The notes under the pieces were generated by a model that was not told the origin of the DNA, ran no database searches, and saw only the letters and a list, made by a program, of their open reading frames with translations. From positions 1,426,001 through 1,490,000 of the forward strand of contig CAWGHZ010000007.1 of the NCBI GenBank assembly GCA_963822575.1: a stretch of DNA of 64,000 bases, in the 5' to 3' direction. Both the position numbers and the translations under genes were made by a program. Positions within the stretch are counted from its first letter, which is position 1. The number at the start of each line of letters is the position of its first letter. This document shows, in pieces, positions 18,307 to 27,831 of this stretch. The stretch comes from CAWGHZ01 sp963822575. GTDB taxonomy: Bacteria > Pseudomonadota > Alphaproteobacteria > MPNO01 > DASWLB01.

Positions 18307-19814
18307 CAGAAGATCCCCTTCTTGTCGCGCCCCGCGCTCGCCACCCAGGTGGCATCGGCGGCGAGCGTCAGCGCGTGCACCTCGGTCGGCGTCAGGGCGG
18401 CTAGCCGCTGGGCGAGGCCGAGGAAGCGCGCGGTCTCGCCGCCGCTCGAAATCCCCTCGGTCAGCGTCTCGAACTTGCGGAGGTAGTCGGCCCGCGCGAA
18501 CGGGTGCGCGCCGTTCGGGTGCGCGTTGGCGACCGCCATCTCGTCGCTGACGATGCGCCCGTCCTTCAACTTGATGACGACGCGCCCGCCGAAGGCCCGC
18601 CTGGTGGGATCGGGGTCGCGGTAGCGGCGCGACCACTCCGCATCCTCGACGGTCGAGATCTTGCGCCACAGCGCCACCGTCTCGGGCCGGCGCGCGCGCT
18701 CCGGCGCGTAGGACCGGACATGGTGCCACGTGCCGTCCTCGAGCGCGACGGCGAACACGTACATGGCGCTGTGGTCCAGCGTCTCGCGGCTCGCGTTCGG
18801 GTCGAACTTCTGCGGGTCGTTCGAGCCGGTGCCGATCACGTTGTGGGTGTGCGCGCTCGTTTGGATCACGATGCTCTCCACGTCGGCGAGATTGGCCACG
18901 TGGTCGCGCATGCGGAAGGCGAGGTCGATCAGCGCCTGGCACTGGTATTCCGCCGAGTGCGCCTTTGTATAGGAATCGAGGATGGCGCGCCTGGGCTCGC
19001 CCGGCTCCGGCAGCGCCACGCGGTAGACGACGCCGGGGCCGGACAGCATGGTCGCGATCACGCTCTCCTCGCCCTCGTAGATCGGCGAGGGCGCACCCTC
19101 GCCCCGCATCGCGCGGTCGACCGCCTCGATGGCGAGCTTGCCGGCATGCGCCGGCGCGAACGCCTTCCAGCTCGAAATCTCGCCCTTGCGCGACTGTCGC
19201 GTGGTGAACGAGACGTGCACCGCCTGCTGCACCGCCTGGTAGATCGTGTGCACCGGCAGCGCCAGCATCGCGCCGATGCCGGCGGCGGCCGCCGGCGCGA
19301 GATGCGCGATGTGGTCGATCTTGTGCTCGTGCAGCGAGATGGCGCGCACCAGGTCGATCTGGATCTCGTAGGCGACCAAGATGCCGCGCACCAGGTCGGG
19401 GCCAGACTTCCCCATCTGCTGGGCGACCGCGACGAGGGGCGGGATGTTGTCGCCCGGATGGGCGTAGTCGGCGGCGAGGAACGTGTCGTGGAAGTCGAGC
19501 TCGCGCACCGCCGTGCCGTTCGCCCAGGCCGCCCACTCCGCCTCGAACCGGCGGTAGGGCGCGACGCCGAACACGGTCGCCCCGCCCTCGCGCGGGTGCG
19601 CCATCGCCTGGGCGCGCGCGACGGCGACGGGCCGGCGGTTGATCGCGGCGAGCGCGACGCCGGCATTGTCGATCACCCGGTCGATCGCCGTCTCCACCGC
19701 CGCCTCGTCGAGCGGCGCCGGATCGGCTGCGACCGAAGCGATCTTCCACGCGAGCTGGTCCTCGCGCCTTACGGTCTCGCGTGACGGATGTACGCGGACC
19801 TCGTGTTCCTTCAT
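18306..19814 (-). CDS. prpD: MmgE/PrpD family protein, probable 2-methylcitrate dehydratase
   Basis: Protein of 502 aa of the MmgE/PrpD family, predicted to dehydrate 2-methylcitrate to cis-aconitate derivatives. Landmarks are REDQLAWKIA near residue 15, WANGTAVRELDFHDTFL, the HPGDN box, and in the C-terminal domain HSAEYQCQALIDLAF and RRYRDPDPTRRAF. The ATG at 19814 has GGAGGG 5 bases upstream. It is first in the prpD-prpB-prpC operon. No PrpR-type regulator and no acnB/acnD-like aconitase is in the window. Confidence 0.9.
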   Translation of the reverse strand: MKEHEVRVHPSRETVRREDQLAWKIASVAADPAPLDEAAVETAIDRVIDNAGVALAAINRRPVAVARAQAMAHPREGGATVFGVAPYRRFEAEWAAWANGTAVRELDFHDTFLAADYAHPGDNIPPLVAVAQQMGKSGPDLVRGILVAYEIQIDLVRAISLHEHKIDHIAHLAPAAAAGIGAMLALPVHTIYQAVQQAVHVSFTTRQSRKGEISSWKAFAPAHAGKLAIEAVDRAMRGEGAPSPIYEGEESVIATMLSGPGVVYRVALPEPGEPRRAILDSYTKAHSAEYQCQALIDLAFRMRDHVANLADVESIVIQTSAHTHNVIGTGSNDPQKFDPNASRETLDHSAMYVFAVALEDGTWHHVRSYAPERARRPETVALWRKISTVEDAEWSRRYRDPDPTRRAFGGRVVIKLKDGRIVSDEMAVANAHPNGAHPFARADYLRKFETLTEGISSGGETARFLGLAQRLAALTPTEVHALTLAADATWVASAGRDKKGIF

Positions 19815-19921
19815 GACTTCCCTCCGCCTCGGCGGTCCCATCATAATCGGTCGAACCGACCGCCAAAATCCTGTATGGGATGTGGCCATGCCGATCAAGG
19901 ATGCAATCGCGGCGGACTGAC

Positions 19922-20584
19922 ATGAGCGATCTTGTGTTGCGCCTGTTCACCGATAGCTTCGCCGCCGACGCGCGGGCGGCGGTTCCGGCGGCGAACCGCA
20001 TGATCTGGGTCGTGAAGGGCAGCGCGATCTTCGCGGCCGGAGACGCCATAGTGCGGCTCGCGGCGGGCTCGTCCGCCTTCCTGCCGGGACCGGCGACGGT
20101 CGGCGCGGCCGGCGCGGAGGGCGCCGAGATCCTGCGCTGGGAGCTGGTGCCGCCGTCTTCGCCCGACGGGCGCCTGCGCGCGGAAGGCACGACGTCGCGG
20201 CCGACGCTCGATGCGCGCGTCGCGCTCGACGACGGGACCGACTGGCTGATGCGGCTCGACACGGTCGAGCTGCCGGCCGGCGGCAAGGCGCCCAAGCACG
20301 TACACCAGGGGCCCGGCATCCGCTGCCTTTTGGAGGGCGGGTTCACCGTCGACACGCAGGGCCACACCAGCTCGTACAAGCCCGGCGAGGCCTGGTTCGA
20401 AACCGGCCCCGACCCGGTGGTCGCGTGGGCGCCCGACGACATGGCGATGCGGTTCGTGCGCGTCATGGTGCTGCCTCGCGCGCTCTTGGGCAAGCAGTCG
20501 ACGCGCTATGTCGAAATGGACCCCGTCGTCGCCACCAAAGGCCGCCGCTGGATCATCCACGTCGAGAAGGCGATCGCGCTATGA
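19922..20584 (+). CDS. cupin domain protein
   Basis: Protein of 220 aa with two cupin-like halves. The C-terminal one keeps the metal-type motif (GGKAPKHVHQGPGIRCLLEGGF, then GEAWFETGPDPV); the N-terminal one is degenerate. It overlaps the following TPP-enzyme gene by 4 bp (ATGA), so the two are co-expressed. A sensory or small-molecule-binding role beside the TPP enzyme is possible but not shown. Confidence 0.7.
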   Translation: MSDLVLRLFTDSFAADARAAVPAANRMIWVVKGSAIFAAGDAIVRLAAGSSAFLPGPATVGAAGAEGAEILRWELVPPSSPDGRLRAEGTTSRPTLDARVALDDGTDWLMRLDTVELPAGGKAPKHVHQGPGIRCLLEGGFTVDTQGHTSSYKPGEAWFETGPDPVVAWAPDDMAMRFVRVMVLPRALLGKQSTRYVEMDPVVATKGRRWIIHVEKAIAL

Positions 20585-22257
20585 CCGCATCGAACCAGCG
20601 CACCGGCGGACAGCTCATCGTCGATTGCCTGCGCGTGCACGGCGTCGACACGGTCTATTGCCTGCCCGGCGAAAGCTACCTGCACGCGCTCGACGCGTTC
20701 CACGACGCGACGGACATCCGCCTCGTCGTCTGCCGGCAGGAGGGCGGCGCCGCCTACATGGCCGACGCCGACGCCAAGATCACCGGCAAGCCCGGCGTGC
20801 TGTTCGTGAGCCGCGGGCCGGGCGCGTGCAACGCCGCGGTCGGCATCCACACCGCCTTCCAGGACGCGACGCCGATGGTGGTGTTCATCGGCCAGGTGCC
20901 GCGCCGGTCGATCGAGCGCCTCGCCTTCCAGGAGATCGACTATCGCCGCATGTACGGCCAGTCGGCCAAGTGGATCGCCCAGATCGACGACGCGTCGCGC
21001 ATCCCGGAGATGATCAGCCGCGCCTTCCACACCGCCATGGCCGGCCGGCCCGGCCCGGTGATCCTGGTCATCCCCGAGGACATGCAGGAGGACACGTCCG
21101 ACGCCGCGCTCGGCGAGCATTACGTGGCGCCGCGCGCGGCGCCCGCCCCCGACGACATGGAGCGGCTCGGCCAGCTCCTGGCGAAGGCCGAGCGGCCGGT
21201 CGTGCTGGTCGGCGGGTCGGGCTGGACCGCCCGGGCGCGCGACGACCTCGCTTCCTTCGCCGAGGCGAACGCGCTGCCGGTCATGACCGCGTTCCGCCGC
21301 CAGGACCTGATCGACAACCGCCATCCCTGCTTCGCCGGCAAGGCCGCCCTCGGCAAGGACCCGAAGCTTGCCCAGCGCATGCGCGATGCGGACCTGATGA
21401 TCGTCGTCGGCACCCAGCTCACCGACTCGATCACCGACGAGTTCTCGTTGCTCGAAGTGCCGCGCCCGCGCCAGACGCTGGTCCACGTATTGGCCGGCGC
21501 CGACGAGCTCGGCCGCGTCTACCAGCCGACGCTGCCCATCGTCGCGACGATCCCGGAGTTCTGCGCGGCGCTGAAGGCCCTGCCCGCCGCGACCAGCCCG
21601 CGCTGGCGCGGCTGGACCGAGGCGGCCGTCGCCGACGAGCGGGAATGGCGCAAGGTGACGAAAAGCCCCGGCCCCCTCAACCTCGGCGAGGTGATCGCCC
21701 ATCTGAACGAGGCATTGGCCGACGATGCCATCGTCGCCCAGGGCGCCGGCAACTTCACCGCCTGGCTGCGCCGGTTCTACGTCTATCGCGGCTGGCCGAC
21801 CGAGATCGGCCCGATCAACGGCTCGATGGGGTACGGGCTGCCCGCCGCGATCGCCGCCAAGGTGCGCCACCCCGACCGCGATGTCGTGTGCCTGACCGGC
21901 GACGGCGACTTCCTGATGACGGGCCAGGAGCTTTCGACCGCGGTCGCCGAGCGCCTCGCCATCGTGATCCTGCTGGTGAACAACGGGACCTACGGCACCA
22001 TCCGCATGCACCAGGAGACGCACTATCCCGGCCGCGTCGTCGCCACGCGCCTCACCAATCCCGACTTCGCCGCCCTCGCGCGCTCCTACGGCGCGCATGG
22101 CGAAACGGTCGACGCGACCGGCGACTTCCCCGCCGCGTTCGACCGCGCCCGCCGGGCGGGCAAGCCGGCGCTGATCCAGCTCATGCTCGACCCGGACGTG
22201 ACGACGCCGACCACCACGCTGACAGCGCTGCGCGAGAAGGCCCTGGCGCGGAAGTAG
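20581..22257 (+). CDS. thiamine-pyrophosphate-dependent enzyme (acetolactate synthase-like)
   Basis: TPP-binding protein of 558 aa in the standard three-domain order: pyrimidine-binding domain (residues about 1-180; RQEGGAAYMA carries the catalytic Glu), a central domain (about 195-330) and a PP-binding domain (about 370-550) with the TPP/Mg motif GDGDFLMTG...NN. It is not a clear IlvB: no regulatory subunit gene follows, and the partner is a cupin gene. It may be a decarboxylase or lyase for a 2-oxo acid. It converges on a branched-chain-type ABC transporter operon. Confidence 0.8.
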   Translation: MTASNQRTGGQLIVDCLRVHGVDTVYCLPGESYLHALDAFHDATDIRLVVCRQEGGAAYMADADAKITGKPGVLFVSRGPGACNAAVGIHTAFQDATPMVVFIGQVPRRSIERLAFQEIDYRRMYGQSAKWIAQIDDASRIPEMISRAFHTAMAGRPGPVILVIPEDMQEDTSDAALGEHYVAPRAAPAPDDMERLGQLLAKAERPVVLVGGSGWTARARDDLASFAEANALPVMTAFRRQDLIDNRHPCFAGKAALGKDPKLAQRMRDADLMIVVGTQLTDSITDEFSLLEVPRPRQTLVHVLAGADELGRVYQPTLPIVATIPEFCAALKALPAATSPRWRGWTEAAVADEREWRKVTKSPGPLNLGEVIAHLNEALADDAIVAQGAGNFTAWLRRFYVYRGWPTEIGPINGSMGYGLPAAIAAKVRHPDRDVVCLTGDGDFLMTGQELSTAVAERLAIVILLVNNGTYGTIRMHQETHYPGRVVATRLTNPDFAALARSYGAHGETVDATGDFPAAFDRARRAGKPALIQLMLDPDVTTPTTTLTALREKALARK

Positions 22258-22263
22258 GAGCGC

Positions 22264-22977
22264 CTACAGCGCAAGGTGCTCCCGTCGCAGGTCGGGGTTG
22301 GCGAGAAGCTCCTCGGCCGTGCCGGTGAACACCACCTGACCGTCGTCGAGGATCACTGCCCGGTCCGCGACCTTGAGCGCGGCGAGCGCATTCTGCTCGA
22401 CCACGATGATGGTGAGCCCCTCGTTCTTCAGCTCGACCAGGATCTCCTCGATCTCGGCGACGATCATCGGCGCGAGCCCCTCGTAGGGCTCGTCGAGCAG
22501 GAGGAGCGTCAGGTCGCGGGCGAGCGCGCGGGCGATGGCGAGCATCTGCTGCTCGCCGCCCGAGAGCGTCACCCCTTCCTGGTGGCGCCGCTCGGCGAGG
22601 CGCGGGAAGCGGTCGTAGATGCGCGCGAGCGGCCAGCCCGCTTTCGGCGCGATCTGGGCGAGGATGAGGTTCTCCTCGAGCGTCAGGCCGGGCACGATGC
22701 GCCGGTCCTCGGGCACCAGCGAGATGCCGCGGCGCGCCGCCTCGTGCGTCGAAAGCCCGCGGATCGGCGTGCCGTCGAGCACGATCTCGCCGCGGCGCAG
22801 GCTCGGCGCCGGGGCGCGCGCGATGGTGCGGAGCGTCGAGGTCTTGCCCGCGCCGTTGCGGCCGAGGAGCGCGAGGAGCTCGTTCCGCCGCACCTCGAAC
22901 GAGATGCCGTGCAGCACGTAGCTCTCGCCGTAATAGGCGTGCAGATCCGTGCAGGCGAGAAGCGGCGCGCCGGTCAT
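22264..22977 (-). CDS. livF: branched-chain amino acid-type ABC transporter ATPase LivF
   Basis: ATPase of 237 aa. Walker A is GRNGAGKTS, the signature is LSGGEQQ, Walker B is LLLLDEP, and the LivF-type PEDRRIVPGLTLEENL stretch is present. It is the last gene of the livK-H-M-G-F operon and overlaps livG by 4 bp. It energises the LivHM permease. The actual substrate may be something other than branched-chain amino acids, such as amides or aromatic acids. Confidence 0.9.
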   Translation of the reverse strand: MTGAPLLACTDLHAYYGESYVLHGISFEVRRNELLALLGRNGAGKTSTLRTIARAPAPSLRRGEIVLDGTPIRGLSTHEAARRGISLVPEDRRIVPGLTLEENLILAQIAPKAGWPLARIYDRFPRLAERRHQEGVTLSGGEQQMLAIARALARDLTLLLLDEPYEGLAPMIVAEIEEILVELKNEGLTIIVVEQNALAALKVADRAVILDDGQVVFTGTAEELLANPDLRREHLAL

Positions 22978-23729
22978 ACGTGCACGCCGCCGAGATAGGC
23001 GTCCTGCACCGCCTGGTCGGCACGGATCGCGTCGGGCGGGCCTTCGGCGATCACGCGGCCCTGGTGCAGCACCGTGATGCGGTCGGACAGGGCGAACACC
23101 ACGTCCATGTCGTGCTCGATGATGATCTTGGTCATGCCGGTGCCGGCGATGCGCTTGAGAAGCTCGGTGGTGCCCTGGGTCTCGTGGTGCGACATGCCGG
23201 CCGTCGGCTCGTCGAGCAGCAGGAGCTTGGGCTTGTGTGCAAGGCAGATGGCGAGCTCGAGCCGGCGCTTGTCGCCGCGCGACAGGTGGCGCGCCTCGAT
23301 CGCGCGGTAGCGCGCGATGCCGACGAGCTCGATGAGGGCTTCGGCCTCCTCGGCGAGGTCCGCGAGCCGGCGCGGGTGCTGGAAGATGTTGAGCGCGAAC
23401 GCGCCGTCGCGCGCGGCGAGCGCCGCGATCACCACGTTCTCCGCGCAGCTCATCTCGGGATAGATCTGCGGCGTCTGGAACACGCGCGCGATGCCGAGCT
23501 GGTTGATCTCGTGCGGCGCAAGCCCCGCAAGTTGGTGTCCGTCGAACGCCACGGCCCCGTGGTCGGGCTGAAGCTGGCCCGTCAGGACGTTCAGCAGCGT
23601 CGACTTCCCGGCGCCGTTCGGGCCGATGATCGCGTGCACCGTGCCCCGCTCGACCGTGAGGTCGACGAAGTCGAGCGCGGTGAGCCCGGCGAAGCTCTTG
23701 GTCACGCCGCGTGCTTCCAGCATCGCCAT
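22974..23729 (-). CDS. livG: branched-chain amino acid-type ABC transporter ATPase LivG
   Basis: ATPase of 251 aa. Walker A is GPNGAGKST, Walker B is LLLLDEP and the H-loop is IIIEHDMDVVF. The ABC signature is LSRGDKRR, where LivG usually has LSxGxQR; the ATPase should still work. It overlaps livF by 4 bp and lies 4 bp after livM, forming a tight operon. Confidence 0.9.
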   Translation of the reverse strand: MAMLEARGVTKSFAGLTALDFVDLTVERGTVHAIIGPNGAGKSTLLNVLTGQLQPDHGAVAFDGHQLAGLAPHEINQLGIARVFQTPQIYPEMSCAENVVIAALAARDGAFALNIFQHPRRLADLAEEAEALIELVGIARYRAIEARHLSRGDKRRLELAICLAHKPKLLLLDEPTAGMSHHETQGTTELLKRIAGTGMTKIIIEHDMDVVFALSDRITVLHQGRVIAEGPPDAIRADQAVQDAYLGGVHV

Positions 23730-23733
23730 CGCG

Positions 23734-24741
23734 CTACTCCGCCGGCTCGACGGTCGCCTGGGCGGCCGGCGGGCGCCGTCCCGCGGCCCAGCCCCAGAGC
23801 TGGCGGATCGCCTCGGCGACGCCGCCCGGCAGGAAGATCACGAACGCCATGAAGATCAGCCCGAGAATGAGCTGCCACTGCCCGGTCGCGGCCGAGAGCA
23901 CGTTCTCGAGATAGAGCACGATCCCCGCCCCCAGCATCGGCCCGAACAAGGTGCCGAGCCCGCCGATCACCGACATCATCACCACGTCGCCCGAGGTCGT
24001 CCAGTGCAGGCTGTCGGTCGGCACGTAGCTCTCGTAAGCCGCGAACAGCGCGCCCGCGACGCCCGCATAGACGCCCGAGATGACGAACGCCATCATCTTG
24101 TAGCGCCACACGTCGATGCCGGTAAATTCGAGCCGCGTGTCGTTCGACTTGACGGCGCGGAGGATCAGCCCGTAGGGCGAACGCGCGATGCGCCTTGCGG
24201 CGTAGATCGCGACCAGCGCGATCGCCGCGATGAACCAGTACATCGGCTCCGGCTCCATGCGGATGCCGAACAGCATCGGCTTGGGCAGCGCAGTGAGCCC
24301 GTTCTCGCCGCCGGTGATATTCTGCAACGGCGCGAGCGCGGCGTAGTAGAGCATCTCGGCGAAGGCGAGCGTCAGGATCGCGAAATAGATGCCGTGGCGC
24401 CTCAGCGTGAGATAGCCGAGCACGAGGGCGAGCACGAATGCGACCGCGATGCCCACGGCCATGGCGGCGAGCAGCGAGTCGGTCACCTTGAGCAGCACGT
24501 ACCCCGTCACGTAGGCCGAGACGCCCCAGAACGCCGCGTGGCCGAACGAGAGGTACCCCGTGAACCCGGCCAGAATGTCGAACCCCAGCGCGAAGATCGC
24601 CCAGATCAGGATGCGGGTCGCGAGCTCGCGATAGCCGCCGATCCCGGTCATGATCCAGGGCAGCGCCACGATCACGGCGGCGACCGTCGCCATGACCAGG
24701 GCCTCGCGCCGGGGCGAGGCGGCGCGCAACGGGCCGAGCAT
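23734..24741 (-). CDS. livM: branched-chain amino acid-type ABC permease LivM
   Basis: Permease of 335 aa with about ten transmembrane helices. LivM landmarks are LGFDILAGFTGYLSFGHAAFWGVSAY and RRIARSPYGLILRAVKSND, then SVIGGLGTLFGPMLGA. The C-terminus is an Ala/Pro-rich tail. The start ATG at 24741 overlaps the livH stop (TGATG). Confidence 0.92.
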   Translation of the reverse strand: MLGPLRAASPRREALVMATVAAVIVALPWIMTGIGGYRELATRILIWAIFALGFDILAGFTGYLSFGHAAFWGVSAYVTGYVLLKVTDSLLAAMAVGIAVAFVLALVLGYLTLRRHGIYFAILTLAFAEMLYYAALAPLQNITGGENGLTALPKPMLFGIRMEPEPMYWFIAAIALVAIYAARRIARSPYGLILRAVKSNDTRLEFTGIDVWRYKMMAFVISGVYAGVAGALFAAYESYVPTDSLHWTTSGDVVMMSVIGGLGTLFGPMLGAGIVLYLENVLSAATGQWQLILGLIFMAFVIFLPGGVAEAIRQLWGWAAGRRPPAAQATVEPAE

Positions 24742-25610
24742 CAGTCCACCCCCTTGGCGCCGAGGAGCCCGTGCGGCCGCCAGAGAAGCACCGCGGCAGC
24801 GACGAAATAGACGATCACCTGCGAGATCTCCGGCAGGAACAGGACGGAAAGGCTCACCGCCTCGCCCAGGATGAAGCCGGCCAGCACCGCGCCCAGCACG
24901 CTCCCCATCCCGCCGATCACCACCACCAGGAATGACGGCACCAGAAGCTCCATCCCCACCTCGGGATGGACCGACGTGATCGGCCCGCCGACCGCCCCCG
25001 CGATCCCGGCCAGCAGCGCGCCGAGCCCGAACACGATGGTGAAGCGGACGGTAAGATTGATCCCAAGCAGCCGCGGCATCTCCGGATCGCGCATGCCGGC
25101 GCGCACCACGAGGCCGAAGCGCGTGTAGCGCAGCCAAAGATAGAGCGCGATCACGATGGCGAGCGTCACCCCGATGATGACCAGCCGCCACGGCGGGAAA
25201 TAGCCGATGCCGATATTGACCGGGATCACCGCCCAGGGCGGCGGCGAATAGGGGATGGTCGTGCCGCCGAAGATCCAGCGCGCGATCTCCTGCACCACGA
25301 GGGCGAGGCCGAACGTCACCAATATCTGGTCCGTCACGGGCCGCCGGTAGAAGAACCGGATCAGCCCTCGCTCCATCGCGAGGCCGAACAGGAACAGGAC
25401 CAACGGCACGGCGAGGAAGGCGAGCCAGTGGCCGACCGCGCCGGCGATCACCACGGCGAGGTACGCCCCGATCAGATACAGCGCGCCGTGGGCAAAGTTG
25501 ACGACGCCCAGCGTGCCGAAGACCAGCGTCAGGCCAAGCGCGATCAGCACGTAGATCGCGCCCACCTGCAGCCCGGTCAGAAGCTGTAGGGCGAAGGCAT
25601 TGAGTGCCAG
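24741..25610 (-). CDS. livH: branched-chain amino acid-type ABC permease LivH, probable CTG start
   Basis: Permease of about 289 aa; the core IYVLIALGLTLVFGTLGVVNFAHGA is the LivH signature. The first ATG/GTG in frame (GTG at 25565) cuts into the first conserved helix. Fifteen codons further upstream the frame reads ALNAFALQLLTGLQVGA, the normal LivH N-terminus. The only initiator candidate there is CTG at 25610, placed 5 bases after GGAGG. I therefore infer a CTG start. The alternative is a lost start codon with weak initiation at 25565. Confidence 0.85.
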   Translation of the reverse strand: MALNAFALQLLTGLQVGAIYVLIALGLTLVFGTLGVVNFAHGALYLIGAYLAVVIAGAVGHWLAFLAVPLVLFLFGLAMERGLIRFFYRRPVTDQILVTFGLALVVQEIARWIFGGTTIPYSPPPWAVIPVNIGIGYFPPWRLVIIGVTLAIVIALYLWLRYTRFGLVVRAGMRDPEMPRLLGINLTVRFTIVFGLGALLAGIAGAVGGPITSVHPEVGMELLVPSFLVVVIGGMGSVLGAVLAGFILGEAVSLSVLFLPEISQVIVYFVAAAVLLWRPHGLLGAKGVD

Positions 25611-25630
25611 GACAACCTCCGGAGCGACAT

Positions 25631-25661
25631 CCGCGGCGCCCGGCCATGCCGGACGCCGCGG
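25631..25661 (-). other. intercistronic stem-loop between livK and livH
   Basis: An 8-bp perfect stem (CCGCGGCG / CGCCGCGG), extended by an inner CCGG/CCGG pairing, lies 30 bases after the livK stop and 20 bases before livH. There is no T run, so it is not a classical terminator. Such hairpins after binding-protein genes commonly protect mRNA or reduce read-through, giving more binding protein than permease. Confidence 0.5.
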
Positions 25662-25690
25662 ACGTTACGTTTACGCAAGCACCGCGCGGA

Positions 25691-27088
25691 TCACGCGGGC
25701 TGGTACGGGCCGAGCTCGCCCTTGAAGAACTCGTTCTGGTCGTCGTACATGACGTCCTTGGCCTGAACTTCGGCCTTCATCGCCAGTAAGTCGTACTTGT
25801 CCTTCATCTTGCTAGGCGACTTGCCCTCCACGATGTACAGCGTGTGGAAGGCCTGGTGGTCCTGCGGGCGGTACCACACCTCGCCCGGCCCGATGCCGGT
25901 CAGCTTCAGATTCTCGATGCCCTTGATCACTGCCGGCGGGTAGAACGTGCCGGCCGTCTGCACCGCGTTGGCGTAGACCAGAGTCTGCACGTAGCAGGTC
26001 TGGGCGGCCTGCGACGGCGGCGCCTTGTATTCGGCCTCGAACGCCTTCACGAAGGCGACGCTGCCGGGGTCGGTCAGGTCCTGGTGCCAGTTGGTCGAGC
26101 CGAACACGCCCTCGATGTTCTTGGCGCCGGCGCCCTGGGCCATCAGGCGCGAGTACAGGGGCACGACGACCTGCATCTCCTTGCCGTTCACCTTGCGGTC
26201 GCGCATGCCGAACCGCACGGCCTGGGTCAGCGAGTTGACCATGTCCTTGCCGTAGTGGTTGAGCACCAGCACGTCGGCATCGGAGTTGAGCACGGCGGTG
26301 AGGTACTGGCTGTAATCGGCGGTGCCGAGCGGCGTCATGATGTTGCGCACCGTCTTCCAGCCCTGCTTCTCGGTGAACGCCTTCATCGAGGCGTACTGGG
26401 TGTGGCCCCACGAATAGTCGGCGGTCAGGTGGAACGCTTTGCGCTCCTTGCCGTAGGCGTTGGCCAGCACGGGGCCGAGCGCGCTGCCCGTCATGTAGGC
26501 GTTGAAGAAGTGGCGGAAGCCGTAGCGGCGCCGATCCTTGCCGGTGGTTTCGTTCGAATGCGACAGGCCGACCATGTAGATCACGCCCTTCTCCTGGGCG
26601 AGGTACTGCTGAGCGATCGCAACGGCCGACGACGACGAGCCGCTGAACATGATCACCTTGTCGCGCTCGATCATGCGCCTTGCGCCTGCGCGGGCAGCGT
26701 CGGGCTTGGTCGCGGTGTCGCCGGTGACGTACTCGACCTTCTTGCCCAGGATGCCCTGGCCCTTGAGCGCCAGCGGCTTCATGGTCTCGAGCATGCCGCC
26801 GCCCTCGTTGATGTGCTTGACGGCGAGCTTGAAGGCGCGCAGTTCGTCCGCCCCCTCCTCCGAGTACGAGCCGGTCTGCGGCACATTGAAGCCGAACACC
26901 GGGTTGCCCTTCACCGGGAAGTTGCCGATCGGCATCTCGTCGGCGAAGGCCCCGCGCACGAAGTGCCACGGCGCCCGTCCGCCAGCCAGCGTGAACGCCC
27001 CGGCGCCGAGCGCCGCCGTGCCCTTCAGGACCGACCGGCGCGTGATCGCGGTATGCTTTTCGCCCTTATCCTTCGTATCGGTGGTCAT
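25691..27088 (-). CDS. livK: ABC transporter substrate-binding protein (LivK/UrtA type), Tat-exported
   Basis: Periplasmic binding protein of 465 aa, type I fold (Peripla_BP_6). The N-terminus has a twin-arginine signal (ITRRSVLKG, residues about 15-23, then a hydrophobic stretch ending near GAFADE). The binding domain starts FGFNVPQTGSYSEEGADELR. It is first in the livKHMGF operon, separated from livH by a stem-loop. The Tat signal and the length (longer than classical LivK of about 370 aa) resemble amide/urea or aromatic-acid binding proteins. Confidence 0.88.
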   Translation of the reverse strand: MTTDTKDKGEKHTAITRRSVLKGTAALGAGAFTLAGGRAPWHFVRGAFADEMPIGNFPVKGNPVFGFNVPQTGSYSEEGADELRAFKLAVKHINEGGGMLETMKPLALKGQGILGKKVEYVTGDTATKPDAARAGARRMIERDKVIMFSGSSSSAVAIAQQYLAQEKGVIYMVGLSHSNETTGKDRRRYGFRHFFNAYMTGSALGPVLANAYGKERKAFHLTADYSWGHTQYASMKAFTEKQGWKTVRNIMTPLGTADYSQYLTAVLNSDADVLVLNHYGKDMVNSLTQAVRFGMRDRKVNGKEMQVVVPLYSRLMAQGAGAKNIEGVFGSTNWHQDLTDPGSVAFVKAFEAEYKAPPSQAAQTCYVQTLVYANAVQTAGTFYPPAVIKGIENLKLTGIGPGEVWYRPQDHQAFHTLYIVEGKSPSKMKDKYDLLAMKAEVQAKDVMYDDQNEFFKGELGPYQPA

Positions 27089-27295
27089 GCGGTTCTCCTC
27101 CCTTATGCGCGCCTCTGTACCCGCCGGGCGGCGGGCCGGATCGTCGCGCGCCGTTTCGACGCAAGGATGGAATTGTGGCGGCCGGGAATCAATCCTGGCG
27201 TCGCATTTTTTCGCGGGCGCCCGGGTGCCGTTTCCGGGTTATGTGCCGGCGCCGCACCCCGCTATACTGCGCCGTCGCCAGATCGGAGGGACCGC

Positions 27296-27658
27296 ATGGC
27301 TACCGCCAGAGAGACCGTCGCGCCCGAGTTCGCCTCGGTGCTCGTCGACGTGGACAAGATCCCGTGGACGCCCACGAAATACGCGGGTGTGGAACACAAG
27401 GTGCTGTACCAGAACCCCGAGACCGGCCATTTCACCGCCCTGTTCAAGTGGGCGCCGGGCTCGGTCTTCCCGCTGCACGAGCACGTGGACGTCGAGCAGA
27501 CCTACGTGATCTCGGGCTCGCTCGAGGACGAGGAGGGAAGCTGCGGTGCGGGCGAGTTCGTCTGGCGGCCGGCGGGCTCGAAGCACGTCGCCCGTGCGCC
27601 CAACGGCGCGCTGCTGCTCGCCATCCTCCTCAAGCCCAACAAGTTCCTCGAGGATTGA
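27296..27658 (+). CDS. cupin protein (ChrR-like)
   Basis: Single-cupin protein of 120 aa resembling the cupin domain of the anti-sigma factor ChrR (KWAPGSVFPLHEHVDVEQTYVISGS, then CGAGEFVWRPAGSKHVARAP). The metal-type residues His-x-His and Glu, and a later His, are present. The ATG at 27296 follows GGAGGGA. It is divergent from livK. Nothing in the sequence tells its substrate. Confidence 0.75.
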   Translation: MATARETVAPEFASVLVDVDKIPWTPTKYAGVEHKVLYQNPETGHFTALFKWAPGSVFPLHEHVDVEQTYVISGSLEDEEGSCGAGEFVWRPAGSKHVARAPNGALLLAILLKPNKFLED

Positions 27659-27680
27659 GCGCCGCGGCTACCTCCCTAAT

Positions 27681-27793
27681 CTTGTCATCCCGGGCACAGC
27701 GCAGCATGAAATGGTGCGCTGCAGACAAGTGACCCATGCCCGCCCGGATATAGGCCCCGGCTCGGCGCGCGAGCGCGCCGTCCGGGGCGACAG
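27681..27793. repeat. dispersed palindromic repeat, copy 1
   Basis: Imperfect inverted repeat whose ends are TTGTCATCCCGGG on the left and the complement of CTGTCGCCCCGGAC on the right. The interior (GCGCAGCATGAAATGGTGCG, then GGCCCCGG) matches a second copy at 41165-41285. It lies between the cupin gene and hyuB. It is a REP-like family of two copies in this window. Confidence 0.65.
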
Positions 27794-27831
27794 TTCAGAG
27801 TGACCGTTCAGAACGAGGCGAACCCACCCCC

